Source: Peribacillus simplex
GTDB lineage: Bacteria > Bacillota > Bacilli > Bacillales > DSM-1321
DNA: 64,000 bases
Direction: 5' to 3'
Assembly: GCF_900156045.1 (NCBI RefSeq)
Contig: NZ_FTMX01000006.1
Span: forward strand, 248,001 to 312,000
The position numbers were made by a program, and so were the translations under genes. This document shows, one piece after another, positions 8,897 to 16,456 of the stretch. Under the pieces are notes generated by a model. It was not told where the DNA came from. It saw nothing but the letters and a program-made list of their open reading frames with translations, and ran no database searches. The number at the start of each line of letters is the position of its first letter. Positions within the stretch are counted from its first letter, which is position 1.

Positions 8897-9316
8897 ATGA
8901 GCGACCAAAAGACATTACGAGGACTCACCACCGTCAGTTTTTGGGCGGCTGATCTAGTGGCAGCAAAGAAGTGGTACGCCGAGCTGTTGGGTATCGACCC
9001 ATACTTCGAACGCCCAGGATATGCCGAGTTTCGCCTCGGCGACTACCAGCACGAGCTTGGCCTGATCGATAGCCGCTACGCGCCCGATGGTTCGTCGACC
9101 GGCCAGGCCGGTGGTGCTGTCGTGTACTGGCACGTCGATGATGTGACAGCAACTTTCGGGAAGCTGTTGTCCATGGGAGCGAAAGAACACGAAGCACCTA
9201 CAGTTCGCGGTGAGGGGTTCATTACTGCCTCTGTGGTTGATCCCTTTGGGAACATACTGGGCATTATGTACAATCAGCACTATTTGGAAGTTCTAGGTTC
9301 GACCAGAAAAGCGTGA
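8897..9316 (+). CDS. VOC/glyoxalase superfamily protein, probably acquired
   Basis: 139 residues from ATG 7 bp after GAGGAGG. It has a vicinal-oxygen-chelate fold: TVSFWAADLVAAKKWYAELLGIDP at the start, paired beta-alpha-beta-beta-beta repeats, and VVDPFGNILGIMYN at the end. Function within the superfamily (dioxygenase, resistance, epimerase) cannot be assigned. Codon use is clearly unlike its neighbours, with many C/G third positions across 8940-9130, suggesting recent transfer from a higher-GC bacterium. It is flanked by three-hairpin elements on both sides, as a mobile cassette would be. Confidence 0.85.
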   Translation: MSDQKTLRGLTTVSFWAADLVAAKKWYAELLGIDPYFERPGYAEFRLGDYQHELGLIDSRYAPDGSSTGQAGGAVVYWHVDDVTATFGKLLSMGAKEHEAPTVRGEGFITASVVDPFGNILGIMYNQHYLEVLGSTRKA

Positions 9317-9466
9317 TCCGAGCTGTCGGCATTCAGCTTAACGCATGCCCAGTTTGTACTACTCACATCGCTGGTATGTTTACACAATTTATTTTATAGA
9401 ATCGTTCAATCGAACAAATGAAATGATTAAATGGTAATCCGCGAAGGGTACGAACCTTTGATAATG

Positions 9467-9555
9467 AACTAACGGGTGCTTTAGGTGAAGATCGATCGGA
9501 GTTGTCTTTAAGGCAGCTTTTTCTTTATGCAACTATCGGGGCAGTATAGTTGAAG
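9467..9555 (+). repeat. Three-hairpin element, full copy (type I)
   Basis: AACTAACGGGTGCTTTAGGTGAAGATC, GAGTTGTCTTTAAGGCAGC + T5, then AACTATCGGGGCAGTATAGTTGAAG. Confidence 0.85.
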
Positions 9556-9570
9556 AAGAACTGAATAAAT

Positions 9571-9599
9571 AAAAACAGCCAGGTTCTGGCTGTTTTTTT
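9571..9599. terminator. Bidirectional terminator between VOC and patatin genes
   Basis: AAAAACAGCCAG-gtt-CTGGCTGT followed by T7; A and T runs on both sides suit the convergent genes. Confidence 0.85.
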
Positions 9600-9661
9600 A
9601 TAAAAAATCCAAATGCTTACAATAAAAACAAAAATTCAATCAGATTTATGGGATAATTTTA

Positions 9662-10618
9662 TTAATTCCAGTTTTTCTCTATAAATTGAACTGCAGGTTG
9701 TAAATTTGTATTGTTAGCAATTGAAATGACAATGGGAACCACAGAAGGGTCCGTTTTGGATAAATTAGGGATCCGTGGATTTAACCGAAAAAAACGATTT
9801 CCTAGAAGCTGAGAACTGACCATGGATTCATAGTAACCAGATCCACTAGCGACTATCTGAAGAAATGGCAGTAAGGGTTCATTGGGCGATCGGTCCAAAA
9901 GAACTCCCCAATTTGGGGGAAGGTTCTTCATATTTTCGGGGCGTATGTTATCTGCACTCACCATCCCCCACCCCTTCGTATCTCTTCTTAATTGAGTCGG
10001 CTCTTCACCTGTTCCAATGGATAATACCGCAATTTGATCCAACGGCTGTTTGGCTTTCCCAACTGCAAACGCGATACTGGCTGTACTGGGGTTAGTTGTT
10101 ACTGTATACCCATCCACGTAGTTTTGATAGGCTCGTTGCGTCGCGGGAGCACCACTGCTCCGTAGTATTACATCACTCGCTTTCTCATTTAAATAGGGAG
10201 AGCCAGGAAAGTTGTGGAATAACACAGGAGTCCAACGATTCAGCTCCGGTGAGAATAGATGAAATGCAGGGACAACAATTCGTCTTTTTAAGTCTTTGAG
10301 GAGAAGATCTGGGGGAAAAAATGTTTGTACCGCTTTAATGAATCCGGAATATGGTAATTGTTGGTTAAAAACAGGTCCGCCTGGTCGGGAAACGCTGAAT
10401 GCCGGCAGGATTTTATCCTTAAAAAACTGGAGTGTCTCCTTCGGCGATCTTCCACTTGCTAGCGCAAGGGCAGTGAATGAACCGATTGAATTTCCCGAAA
10501 AAACATTGGTTCGACTAATTAATTTTGGGTTTTGCCGAGCCAGCCTGTTCAAAAGTTGTAAACTTAAAGCACCTAATGTGCCGCCTCCATCAAAGGACAT
10601 GATTCGATATTTTGTCAA
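9662..10618 (-). CDS. Patatin-like phospholipase
   Basis: 318 residues when started at the TTG preceded by AAAGGAG with 9-bp spacing. A longer frame to ATG at 10702 exists, but its extra 28 residues precede the domain and its RBS is poorer. The Ser-Asp dyad is visible: oxyanion motif SFDGGGTLGA at residues 8-17, nucleophile elbow GNSIG with Ser44, and the DGY box in NYVDGYTVTTNPS. The oxyanion motif has Thr where DGGGxRG usually has Arg. There is no signal peptide, so it is a cytosolic lipid acyl hydrolase by family. It is one of few minus-strand genes in this part of the window. Confidence 0.87.
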   Translation of the reverse strand: MTKYRIMSFDGGGTLGALSLQLLNRLARQNPKLISRTNVFSGNSIGSFTALALASGRSPKETLQFFKDKILPAFSVSRPGGPVFNQQLPYSGFIKAVQTFFPPDLLLKDLKRRIVVPAFHLFSPELNRWTPVLFHNFPGSPYLNEKASDVILRSSGAPATQRAYQNYVDGYTVTTNPSTASIAFAVGKAKQPLDQIAVLSIGTGEEPTQLRRDTKGWGMVSADNIRPENMKNLPPNWGVLLDRSPNEPLLPFLQIVASGSGYYESMVSSQLLGNRFFRLNPRIPNLSKTDPSVVPIVISIANNTNLQPAVQFIEKNWN

Positions 10619-10698
10619 AGCTGATTTCTCCTTTCTAATCTGGTCAAAAGTATCATTCAGTATATGTTTATTTTTCAGGAGCCGGATTATGTAGCTAA

Positions 10699-10857
10699 AC
10701 ATCCAAGGAAAGACTCCATCGAGTATATAAAAAATACGACGAGGATAAGAAGACTACGTTTGAGTGGCAGTACGGGCAAGCCAAACGGGAATTTATTAAA
10801 CGTACTTTGTTTGTAATGGGTGATGAGAAAGGCAGAAAGTACAGCCAAAAAAAATGA
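10699..10857 (+). pseudogene. Possible remnant of a plus-strand gene
   Basis: A 52-codon open frame without a start, ending in TGA, reads like the hydrophilic C-terminus of a real protein (YKKYDEDKKTTFEWQYGQ, AKREFIKRTLFVMGDEKG). No family is recognised. An overlapping minus-strand frame also exists, so this is tentative. Confidence 0.3.
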
Positions 10858-11024
10858 AAGAAAAAAAGCCATAGCGGTAGGATACGGCTGCCTGTTTCGT
10901 CCTCAAACAGGTTATTTTGCAACCCTGTGAACAAAAGGTTATTGATTATTGTTATTAAATATCGTGCAATCCTTCAAGATGGAGACCGCTTTTTTCAACA
11001 ACAGGAGTGTGAAGAATTACACTT

Positions 11025-11110
11025 AAACTAAGGGGTGCGTTAGCTTTAGATCAGAGCTGTCTTTAAGGCAGTTTTTTTCTTATGGAACTATAGGGGTAGG
11101 TTAGTTGGAT
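11025..11110 (+). repeat. Three-hairpin element, full copy (type I)
   Basis: AACTAAGGGGTGCGTTAGCTTTAGATC, GAGCTGTCTTTAAGGCAG + T7, AACTATAGGGGTAGGTTAGTTGG. It lies upstream of the minus-strand patatin yet keeps the plus orientation. Confidence 0.85.
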
Positions 11111-11142
11111 TGCCTGACAAAGAATAGGAGTGGTTTGTATTT

Positions 11143-11346
11143 ATGGCAATAACAAAGAAAAGATTCTTCATTAGTTATATAGTGGTTTTCATACTCATGT
11201 ATATTGCAAGCTCTGGTCTGCAATACTTCAGGGGGCAAACGATAAATTGGTTAGGGAATTTAGCATACGCATTTTGTTTCGTAGCATTTCATTCCCTTTT
11301 TAGTTGGTTATGGGGAGATTTTGATAAGAAAAAAGCCGATCACTAA
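11143..11346 (+). CDS. Small two-TM membrane protein, 67 aa
   Basis: ATG start after AATAGGAGTGG. Two hydrophobic segments, about residues 7-26 and 36-56, lie between a basic N-terminus and a charged tail (DKKKADH). Unknown function. It follows directly after a three-hairpin element, as do the next several genes. Confidence 0.65.
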   Translation: MAITKKRFFISYIVVFILMYIASSGLQYFRGQTINWLGNLAYAFCFVAFHSLFSWLWGDFDKKKADH

Positions 11347-11473
11347 TACATAGTCCCAAGACGCTTATAGTATTATGGCTTATTGGAATTGGGAGTGTAG
11401 AAATTATTTTTTAAAGCAGTAGTCAGTAAACGGGTCATTTAATACTTTATTGAAATACAAAGGGAGGGAAGAA

Positions 11474-11836
11474 ATGGTGGTTGGCAATAGTCTTGAAAAC
11501 GTTAAAACTCATAAGAAATTGGGATTGGGTTCATTGTCTCTATTACTATTTTTACTAGGATTATTATTTTCCTTTTCGTTTGGCAAATACGGAGCTTTTG
11601 GCGATCATATATTGCGTTTTATAGGGATAAATCCTTGGTCAAATGGCGATACAGGTTTACATTATACGATATTTTATGCGCTTACTTTTTATATACCAGG
11701 ATTGATGGTTGGTTATAAATTCAAAAATGATTGGGGAGCAAAAATAGGTAAAAATTTATCATTAATTTTGGTTGTTCTTGTTTTATTTTTGGTTGTTCTT
11801 GTTTTAGTCTCACTATTATTTTTCGCTGTTGTGTAA
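11474..11836 (+). CDS. Small membrane protein, 120 aa
   Basis: ATG preceded by GGGAGGG with 5-bp spacing; an upstream in-frame TTG lacks an RBS. Three hydrophobic segments lie around residues 20-40, 65-80 and 95-120. The last consists of a tandem duplication at DNA level (TTTGGTTGTTCTTGTTTTA repeated at about 11766-11807) encoding LVVLVLF-LVVLVLV. Unknown function; resembles small Bacillus membrane proteins only in general composition. Confidence 0.65.
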   Translation: MVVGNSLENVKTHKKLGLGSLSLLLFLLGLLFSFSFGKYGAFGDHILRFIGINPWSNGDTGLHYTIFYALTFYIPGLMVGYKFKNDWGAKIGKNLSLILVVLVLFLVVLVLVSLLFFAVV

Positions 11837-11867
11837 TTCTTTCCACAATCGGGCGCAATTGTAGAGG

Positions 11868-11897
11868 AAGGGTAGCGAAAGCTACTCTTCTTTTTTT
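11868..11897 (+). terminator. Intrinsic terminator
   Basis: GAAGGGTAGC-gaaa-GCTACTCTTC stem (one G-U pair) followed by T7. Confidence 0.85.
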
Positions 11898-11909
11898 GTC
11901 TTTTCCCTT

Positions 11910-11960
11910 TCCTTTAAGGCAGCCTTTTTCTTATGCAACTACGGGGCAGGATAGTTCAAG
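11910..11960 (+). repeat. Three-hairpin element, lacking box 1
   Basis: TTTAAGGCAGCCTTTTTCTTATG, then AACTACGGGGCAGGATAGTTCAAG. Confidence 0.7.
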
Positions 11961-12081
11961 AAATGTAGTGTATTCGAACTGTGCGGTAAACATTAATACT
12001 CCTTAAGAATAGTAATAAAATAAATGAATGTGGTATCCTACTAATTAGTAATATTATCCAAAGTTGAGCGTGTAAAAGAGA

Positions 12082-12210
12082 ATGAACGACGACCAATGCC
12101 CTAAATGTTACTCAAACAATATTAAGAAAGGAGCTCTTGGAACCGGGTGAAAATTTGACTGGAATTCCTTAACAACCATTTATACAAACATATGCTTATA
12201 TAAATACTAA
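12082..12210 (+). pseudogene. Small zinc-ribbon protein gene with in-frame TGA
   Basis: ATG opens MNDDQCPKCYSNNIKKGALGTG, whose CPKC knuckle and KGxLGTG motif look like a small zinc-ribbon protein. TGA at 12148-12150 stops it after 22 codons. The same frame then stays open for 19 codons (KFDWNSLTTIYTN) to TAA, reading as a continuation. The second CxxC knuckle is absent. Most likely a decayed gene. Confidence 0.4.
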
Positions 12211-12272
12211 CCAAGGGAGAGATAAGTATTTTTTTATACGTTTATGAAGCAGGAATTATACTGGGAATTATT

Positions 12273-12887
12273 ATGTGTGGACTCACCTATCTATTTTTGA
12301 GAAAGATAGAGGACAGAACTCAATTCTTACTTCTATTCTCACTAGGCATTTTAATTTTAGTGTTTTCACTTTTTGTGATTGGTGGGTTCGAGGGGATGCC
12401 GTATGGTGTATTGAGCCTTGGTGTATTGACACTGGCGGTTTTATATTTTTTCTTAAATAGGTATTCCTTAGGAAGGAAAATTCTCTTTATTGGGGTTCCA
12501 TTACTCATTGCTCTTCATATATTATTCGTATTTATCAATCAAGTTGACTACAGGGTAGTGGATAAAGAAAGACTGACGGAGGATGAAACCGGGAATTATA
12601 TTGAAAAAATCGAGAAAGATACATCGATTGTCGGTTACAAAAAGTTTAAAGGAGGTGAAGGGGAGGACTTTTTATTAATATCAATGGGTGGTGAAAGAAA
12701 GGGAAATACCATTGAAGTGTTGGAAGTGAACGAAGATAGTGAAAAGACTATCATCCGCATTCGGACATCTTATAATAAAAACCCTGAGCCAAATCCGTAC
12801 ATAGCTGTAGCACTTACTCGTATAAAATCAAAGGTAGTCATTTTGGATACTGATGGAACAAATTATGGAGATGGTTTATTTGATTAA
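12273..12887 (+). CDS. Membrane protein with soluble C-terminal domain
   Basis: 204 residues from the first ATG, but this ATG has no RBS and cuts into a transmembrane segment. The same frame is open upstream (YVYEAGIILGII before MCGLTYLFL). A good AGGGAGAG at 12214-12221 sits 6 bp before an ATT codon at 12228, so a non-canonical ATT start or a lost start codon is possible. Hydrophobic segments lie near residues 1-11, 22-40, 42-60 and 66-88. The C-terminal ~115 residues are a hydrophilic beta-rich domain (GNTIEVLEVNEDSEKTIIRIRTSYN). Unknown function. Confidence 0.6.
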   Translation: MCGLTYLFLRKIEDRTQFLLLFSLGILILVFSLFVIGGFEGMPYGVLSLGVLTLAVLYFFLNRYSLGRKILFIGVPLLIALHILFVFINQVDYRVVDKERLTEDETGNYIEKIEKDTSIVGYKKFKGGEGEDFLLISMGGERKGNTIEVLEVNEDSEKTIIRIRTSYNKNPEPNPYIAVALTRIKSKVVILDTDGTNYGDGLFD

Positions 12888-12910
12888 ACCTTTATAATTT
12901 TTCGTACTTT

Positions 12911-12957
12911 GGATGGTTCCTTTTTCTTATGCAACTAACGGGGCAGGATACTTGAAG
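12911..12957 (+). repeat. Three-hairpin element, 3' half
   Basis: CTTTTTCTTATG followed by an intact box 2, AACTAACGGGGCAGGATACTTGAAG. Confidence 0.65.
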
Positions 12958-13011
12958 AAAGACATTGGATTTTTATGGTAAATAAATCGCGGAATTTAAG
13001 GAGGATTTTTA

Positions 13012-13251
13012 ATGTACATAGTGTCCAACTACTTAAATAAATTCAAATACTATATTTATGAGGATTCACGTTCAACAGGCTATCCGGACAGGTGCTCTGG
13101 TGATGGTTATGCTAAACGCTTTAAAACCATTGAGGAAGCTGAGGAATACGTAAGGAAAGGACATATATATCTTAAATATGATTCTCCTAATTTTACTATT
13201 GAAGAAGTCATAGTAAAGCCAGTAAAAAACTTTACTGTTGAACCTGAATGA
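13012..13251 (+). CDS. Small hypothetical protein, 79 aa
   Basis: ATG with a strong AAGGAGG 8 bp upstream. Soluble, aromatic- and charge-rich (KFKYYIYEDSRSTG, RFKTIEEAEEYVRKGHIY). The segment TIEEAEEYVRKG resembles a ligand-facing helix of small alpha/beta modules, but no family is recognised. Flanked on both sides by three-hairpin elements. Confidence 0.65.
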   Translation: MYIVSNYLNKFKYYIYEDSRSTGYPDRCSGDGYAKRFKTIEEAEEYVRKGHIYLKYDSPNFTIEEVIVKPVKNFTVEPE

Positions 13252-13261
13252 ATATAGGAGG

Positions 13262-13318
13262 AGCAGGCAATGTAGCCTTTTTGTTATTAAGCCAACGGGG
13301 CAGGTTAGTTGAATAAGG
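13262..13318 (+). repeat. Three-hairpin element, degraded
   Basis: Short hairpin remnant (AGGCAATGTAGCCTTTTT) followed by an intact box 2, CAACGGGGCAGGTTAGTTGAA. Confidence 0.65.
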
Positions 13319-13330
13319 ATTTTGTTTTTA

Positions 13331-13354
13331 CGTTAAACTGTATACAGTTTAACG
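13331..13354. promoter_or_regulatory. Perfect 24-bp palindrome (candidate operator)
   Basis: Every base pairs with its partner around the centre GTATAC (half-site CGTTAAACTGTA). It ends 6 bp before the AGGAGG of the next gene, a position where a bound regulator or an mRNA stem would block expression. Confidence 0.55.
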
Positions 13355-13370
13355 GTTTTAGGAGGTGAAA

Positions 13371-13664
13371 ATGATGAAACGTGCGATAGGAATATTTCTT
13401 ACTCTTTCATCTTTACTAACATACTTAATTGTGGACATGCTTTATGATCCTGTTGAGAATAAAATAACAACAACAGATATGAATTCAGGAGTTACAACAG
13501 CATCAGTACTATATCAATATCCTTTGATGTATTGGGTAATTTATGTCATTTTAATAATTACTTTTATTCTTGGGATTTACTTTATTCTAGCAAAGGAAAA
13601 GCAATATGAGGAATGTCCACTCTGTGATACTCCAGAATATACTAAAATAAGTGAATCGAACTAA
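13371..13664 (+). CDS. Small two-TM protein, 97 aa
   Basis: Starts ATGATG after TTAGGAGGTG. Hydrophobic segments lie at about residues 4-22 and 45-70. A short cytosolic tail contains CPLC (EECPLCDTPEYT), a single potential metal knuckle. The stop codon TAA is supplied by the AACTAA that begins the next three-hairpin element, so the present C-terminus may have been set by the element. A perfect palindrome sits just upstream of the RBS. Confidence 0.65.
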   Translation: MMKRAIGIFLTLSSLLTYLIVDMLYDPVENKITTTDMNSGVTTASVLYQYPLMYWVIYVILIITFILGIYFILAKEKQYEECPLCDTPEYTKISESN

Positions 13665-13743
13665 TGCGTGCGTTAGCTGAAGATCGGAGCTGTCTTTAAG
13701 GCAGCTTTTTCTTTATGCAACTAACGGGGCAGATTAGTTCAAG
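13659..13743 (+). repeat. Three-hairpin element, best-preserved copy (type I)
   Basis: AACTAATGCGTGCGTTAGCTGAAGATCG, GAGCTGTCTTTAAGGCAGC + T5, AACTAACGGGGCAGATTAGTTCAAG. Its first bases contain the stop codon of the preceding gene. Confidence 0.9.
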
Positions 13744-13834
13744 AAGCGTAATTTATCCGTACTGTGAATTAATTGCAATACATTTTGCTACCACTCTTTA
13801 TGAAATGGTAATATTTAATGCTGAGGTGGCGTTT

Positions 13835-14242
13835 ATGAAAAAATTATATTTGATCCCTATTTCTATACTTCTTGCAGCTCCATTGTCATCGTTACTTAGT
13901 GCTTCAATTGATAGTTTAATATCTTTAAATGAGGATCTTCCAAAAGATGAATATTTCCCTTTTTTAAATGGAGTAATTATTGGCACATTATATGAATTAG
14001 CAATATATTGCATTATTGGTATTCCTGTAACTCTAATTATTGATACCATAACTTATTTTGTGGGTTTACATACAAACTTAAAAGTATATCTTTTACAATT
14101 TTCTTTGTATACTATTTCTGCAATCACTCTTGCCTACATATTAGACTCTGATAATTTGTGGGCTTATTTAATGGTAGGAATAGCAGTACATACCTATTTT
14201 CATATATTGTTTTTTTTGAAAAAAACTAATAGCAAACCTTAA
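13835..14242 (+). CDS. Polytopic membrane protein, 135 aa
   Basis: ATG preceded by GAGGTGG; a longer upstream frame covers repeat sequence and is rejected. Four hydrophobic segments: about residues 3-24, 43-68, 80-102 and 112-130. Unknown function. Codon use is AT-rich like its neighbours. Confidence 0.65.
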   Translation: MKKLYLIPISILLAAPLSSLLSASIDSLISLNEDLPKDEYFPFLNGVIIGTLYELAIYCIIGIPVTLIIDTITYFVGLHTNLKVYLLQFSLYTISAITLAYILDSDNLWAYLMVGIAVHTYFHILFFLKKTNSKP

Positions 14243-14267
14243 ACAGAATCTATGACGAAATATTGGT

Positions 14268-14316
14268 CTACTGGTGCGTTAGCTTCATAATAAGGCCGAA
14301 AATTGGCTGCCTTTTT
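14268..14316 (+). repeat. Three-hairpin element, 5' half, diverged
   Basis: CTGGTGCGTTAGCTTCATAATAAGGCCGAAAATTGGCTGCC + T5: a variant of box 1 and the central hairpin. Confidence 0.55.
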
Positions 14317-14511
14317 AAAGTATGATTTTAAAAATTATCGTACTGTCATATTCAAACGAAAATCACCCTTATACAGCTAATGGGAAAGATTATTGGAGTA
14401 GGCTATTAACGATATGTGGATTAAAATTGTTTAAATGTAAAATTAAAAGAGGGAGATTAAATTTTTAAAAACACGCAGCACTTTCAGGACCGTAAAAAGG
14501 GGGGGATTTTT

Positions 14512-14862
14512 GTGTTTATAAAGAAAAAAGCTATTATTCTTGTTATTAGTATAGTTATTTTAGTTTCAATGTTTAGTTATTTTTTCTTATCTTATCGTGA
14601 ATCAGCAATAAATAAAGGATTCCCAATACCATTAGGGGCCGAATTATTAAATAAAGACGCTAAAAAGATGTATGAAGAATATAAATGGGGCCCAGCTTCC
14701 GAAGAAAACGGACTTCCACTTTATTATTTAACGGTTATTAAATTATGGGGGTGGGATAAAAAATCACAAGAAGGGGCATTGACAATCTATGAAAAAGAAG
14801 GAAAAAAGCTATGTGTAATCTCTCAAACCGATTCTTTATTTGTTAGTCCATCAGAAGATTAA
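14512..14862 (+). CDS. Membrane-anchored hypothetical protein, 116 aa
   Basis: GTG start after AAGGGGGGG. One N-terminal transmembrane helix (about residues 7-27) is followed by an ~88-residue extracellular domain (FPIPLGAELLNKDAKKMYEEYKWGPASEENGLPLYYLTVIKLWGWDKK). No lipobox. Small, single-anchor proteins of this layout are common among Bacillus accessory genes; I cannot assign a function. Confidence 0.65.
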   Translation: MFIKKKAIILVISIVILVSMFSYFFLSYRESAINKGFPIPLGAELLNKDAKKMYEEYKWGPASEENGLPLYYLTVIKLWGWDKKSQEGALTIYEKEGKKLCVISQTDSLFVSPSED

Positions 14863-14988
14863 TATTTTTTCCAAGATATCTTCTGTTTAACATGAAAAAG
14901 GTAGGGCTCATATACTTCATTCACCCAAGGCAGATATCAAATGATAAGGATAAAGTGAATATAGCTATAGGAGTGGAGGCTTATCCAA

Positions 14989-15075
14989 ATGGGAACAATT
15001 AGATCAAACTTTGTTTCAATCCAACATCAGGATGGTTCTTTTCTTGTAACAAAGTTTACTTCAACAGGGGGATAA
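14989..15075 (+). CDS. Possible 28-aa peptide
   Basis: ATG preceded by GGAGTGGAGG at 8-bp spacing opens a 28-codon frame (MGTIRSNFVSIQ, then SFLVTKFTSTGG). It could be a real small protein or the front of a truncated gene. The rest of the 14863-15375 gap holds an element copy and AT-rich sequence. Confidence 0.25.
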   Translation: MGTIRSNFVSIQHQDGSFLVTKFTSTGG

Positions 15076-15162
15076 AGCTATTCTTGTTCAACTACGAAGC
15101 AGATAATAGAAGTTCGTCGGTCTTCAACAATGGGGGGCTTTAATAAGGATTTTTTTCTTAAT

Positions 15163-15236
15163 CAACTAACGAGTGCGTTAGCTGAAGGTCAGGGCTGTCT
15201 TTTAGGCAGCTTTTTCTTTATGGAACTATCGGGCAT
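15163..15236 (+). repeat. Three-hairpin element (type I), box 2 truncated
   Basis: AACTAACGAGTGCGTTAGCTGAAGGTC, GGGCTGTCTTTTAGGCAGC + T5, GAACTATCGGG. A diverged fragment of another copy (CAACTACGAAGCAGATAATAG) lies at about 15099. Confidence 0.8.
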
Positions 15237-15375
15237 TTTTGATTAAGTGTAATATTTCACATGAAAATACTATAATAAACTCATTTAAATAGTTGACTTA
15301 AGCAATCATATTGCATTATGATTTCGTTATAGTTGCCAAAGTCAATCATCTTAATTTTTAAGGAGTTGTTTATGT

Positions 15376-16293
15376 ATGACGCAACCTACTGTTCCAATCG
15401 TATCTGAAATTAGAAAGTTTAATCGGTTTTATACTAAAGTTCTTGGTTTGCTCAACCAGCAAGTGTACGATAGTCCTTTTTCTTTAACTGAAACAAGGAT
15501 TTTATTTGAAATTAATAGTACAAGTAATTGTACAGCAAAGTTTTTACAGGAAGAACTGGATTTAGATCGTGGGTATGTAAGTAGAATATTAAAACGTTAC
15601 GAAGAACTAGATATAATCTATAAGCAGAAATGGGAGGAAGATGGTCGTACATATTTTATTCATTTAACAGAAAAAGGGAAGATTATTTACCACGATTTGG
15701 AGACAAAAGCCGAACAGCAAGTCAAATTTCTTCTGAAAAATTTAGAAATGGAAAAACAACAAAACCTAATCGAATCAATGAGAACAATTGAAATGATTTT
15801 GTCGGAGTATATGGAACAAAATGAATCTGCCATTTCCATCCGAGATGAATATACAGCTGAAGACAAAGAACTTATTATTGAAAAGCAAAGAGCTTTTTAT
15901 AGTGATAATTATGGGTTTGATGAAACATTTCTAGATTATCTTCACGATTCCTTTGATGGGAAAATCAAAAAAATTTGGATTGCAGAAGATAACGGAAAAT
16001 TTGCAGGTTGTGTCGGTTTAGTCGAAGAAAATGAAGCGACAGCTATATTAAGGTGGTTCATTGTCGAGCCATCCATTCGCGGAAAAGGAGTAGGTACACA
16101 CTTAGTTCAAACGCTACTTAATTACTGCAAAGAACAACAATATGAACGAGTGTTTTTATGGACTGTGAGTAGTTTGCCAATAGCAAGACGATTATATGGA
16201 AAATTTGGATTTAAAATCACTGAAACAAAAGAGGAACAATTATTGTGGGGGCAAAGAATCGTGGAAGAACGGTGGGATTTAGAATTGAAGTAA
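15376..16293 (+). CDS. MarR-type HTH fused to GNAT N-acetyltransferase
   Basis: 305 residues from ATG with AAGGAGTTG upstream. Residues 5-145 are a MarR winged helix (SLTETRILFEI, LDLDRGYVSRILKRYEELDII, DGRTYFIHLTEKG). From about residue 155 a GNAT domain follows, with the acetyl-CoA loop RGKGVGTHLVQTLL and the C-terminal VSSLPIARRLYGKFGFKIT. This two-domain architecture is widespread in Firmicutes and Proteobacteria. The substrate is unknown, and ligand or acetyl-CoA control of DNA binding is a family-level guess. Confidence 0.92.
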   Translation: MTQPTVPIVSEIRKFNRFYTKVLGLLNQQVYDSPFSLTETRILFEINSTSNCTAKFLQEELDLDRGYVSRILKRYEELDIIYKQKWEEDGRTYFIHLTEKGKIIYHDLETKAEQQVKFLLKNLEMEKQQNLIESMRTIEMILSEYMEQNESAISIRDEYTAEDKELIIEKQRAFYSDNYGFDETFLDYLHDSFDGKIKKIWIAEDNGKFAGCVGLVEENEATAILRWFIVEPSIRGKGVGTHLVQTLLNYCKEQQYERVFLWTVSSLPIARRLYGKFGFKITETKEEQLLWGQRIVEERWDLELK

Positions 16294-16456
16294 CTAAAAC
16301 ACGCGTCCGTACTAACCCAAGTGAAAAGGATTAAATAGTAAATACCAGTGGTGAATAACGGGGGCTTTCCCTTTTATTATTTCGCTATAATGGCAGCATA
16401 GAGGAAGAAGGGTAAAAAAGAACACAAATGAAATGTATCATTTGTGTTCTTTGAAC

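Noticed and set aside
8934-9280. Several minus-strand frames opposite the VOC gene
   Set aside because: High GC of the VOC gene reduces stop codons on the other strand; none has an RBS or motif.
10296-10694. Plus-strand 132-codon frame opposite the patatin gene
   Set aside because: Antisense to clear patatin motifs; no RBS, no domain.
7900-15236. True integron with attC sites
   Set aside because: Layout is suggestive but no integrase gene is in the window and the attC 7-bp core pair was not demonstrated; kept only as a hypothesis.
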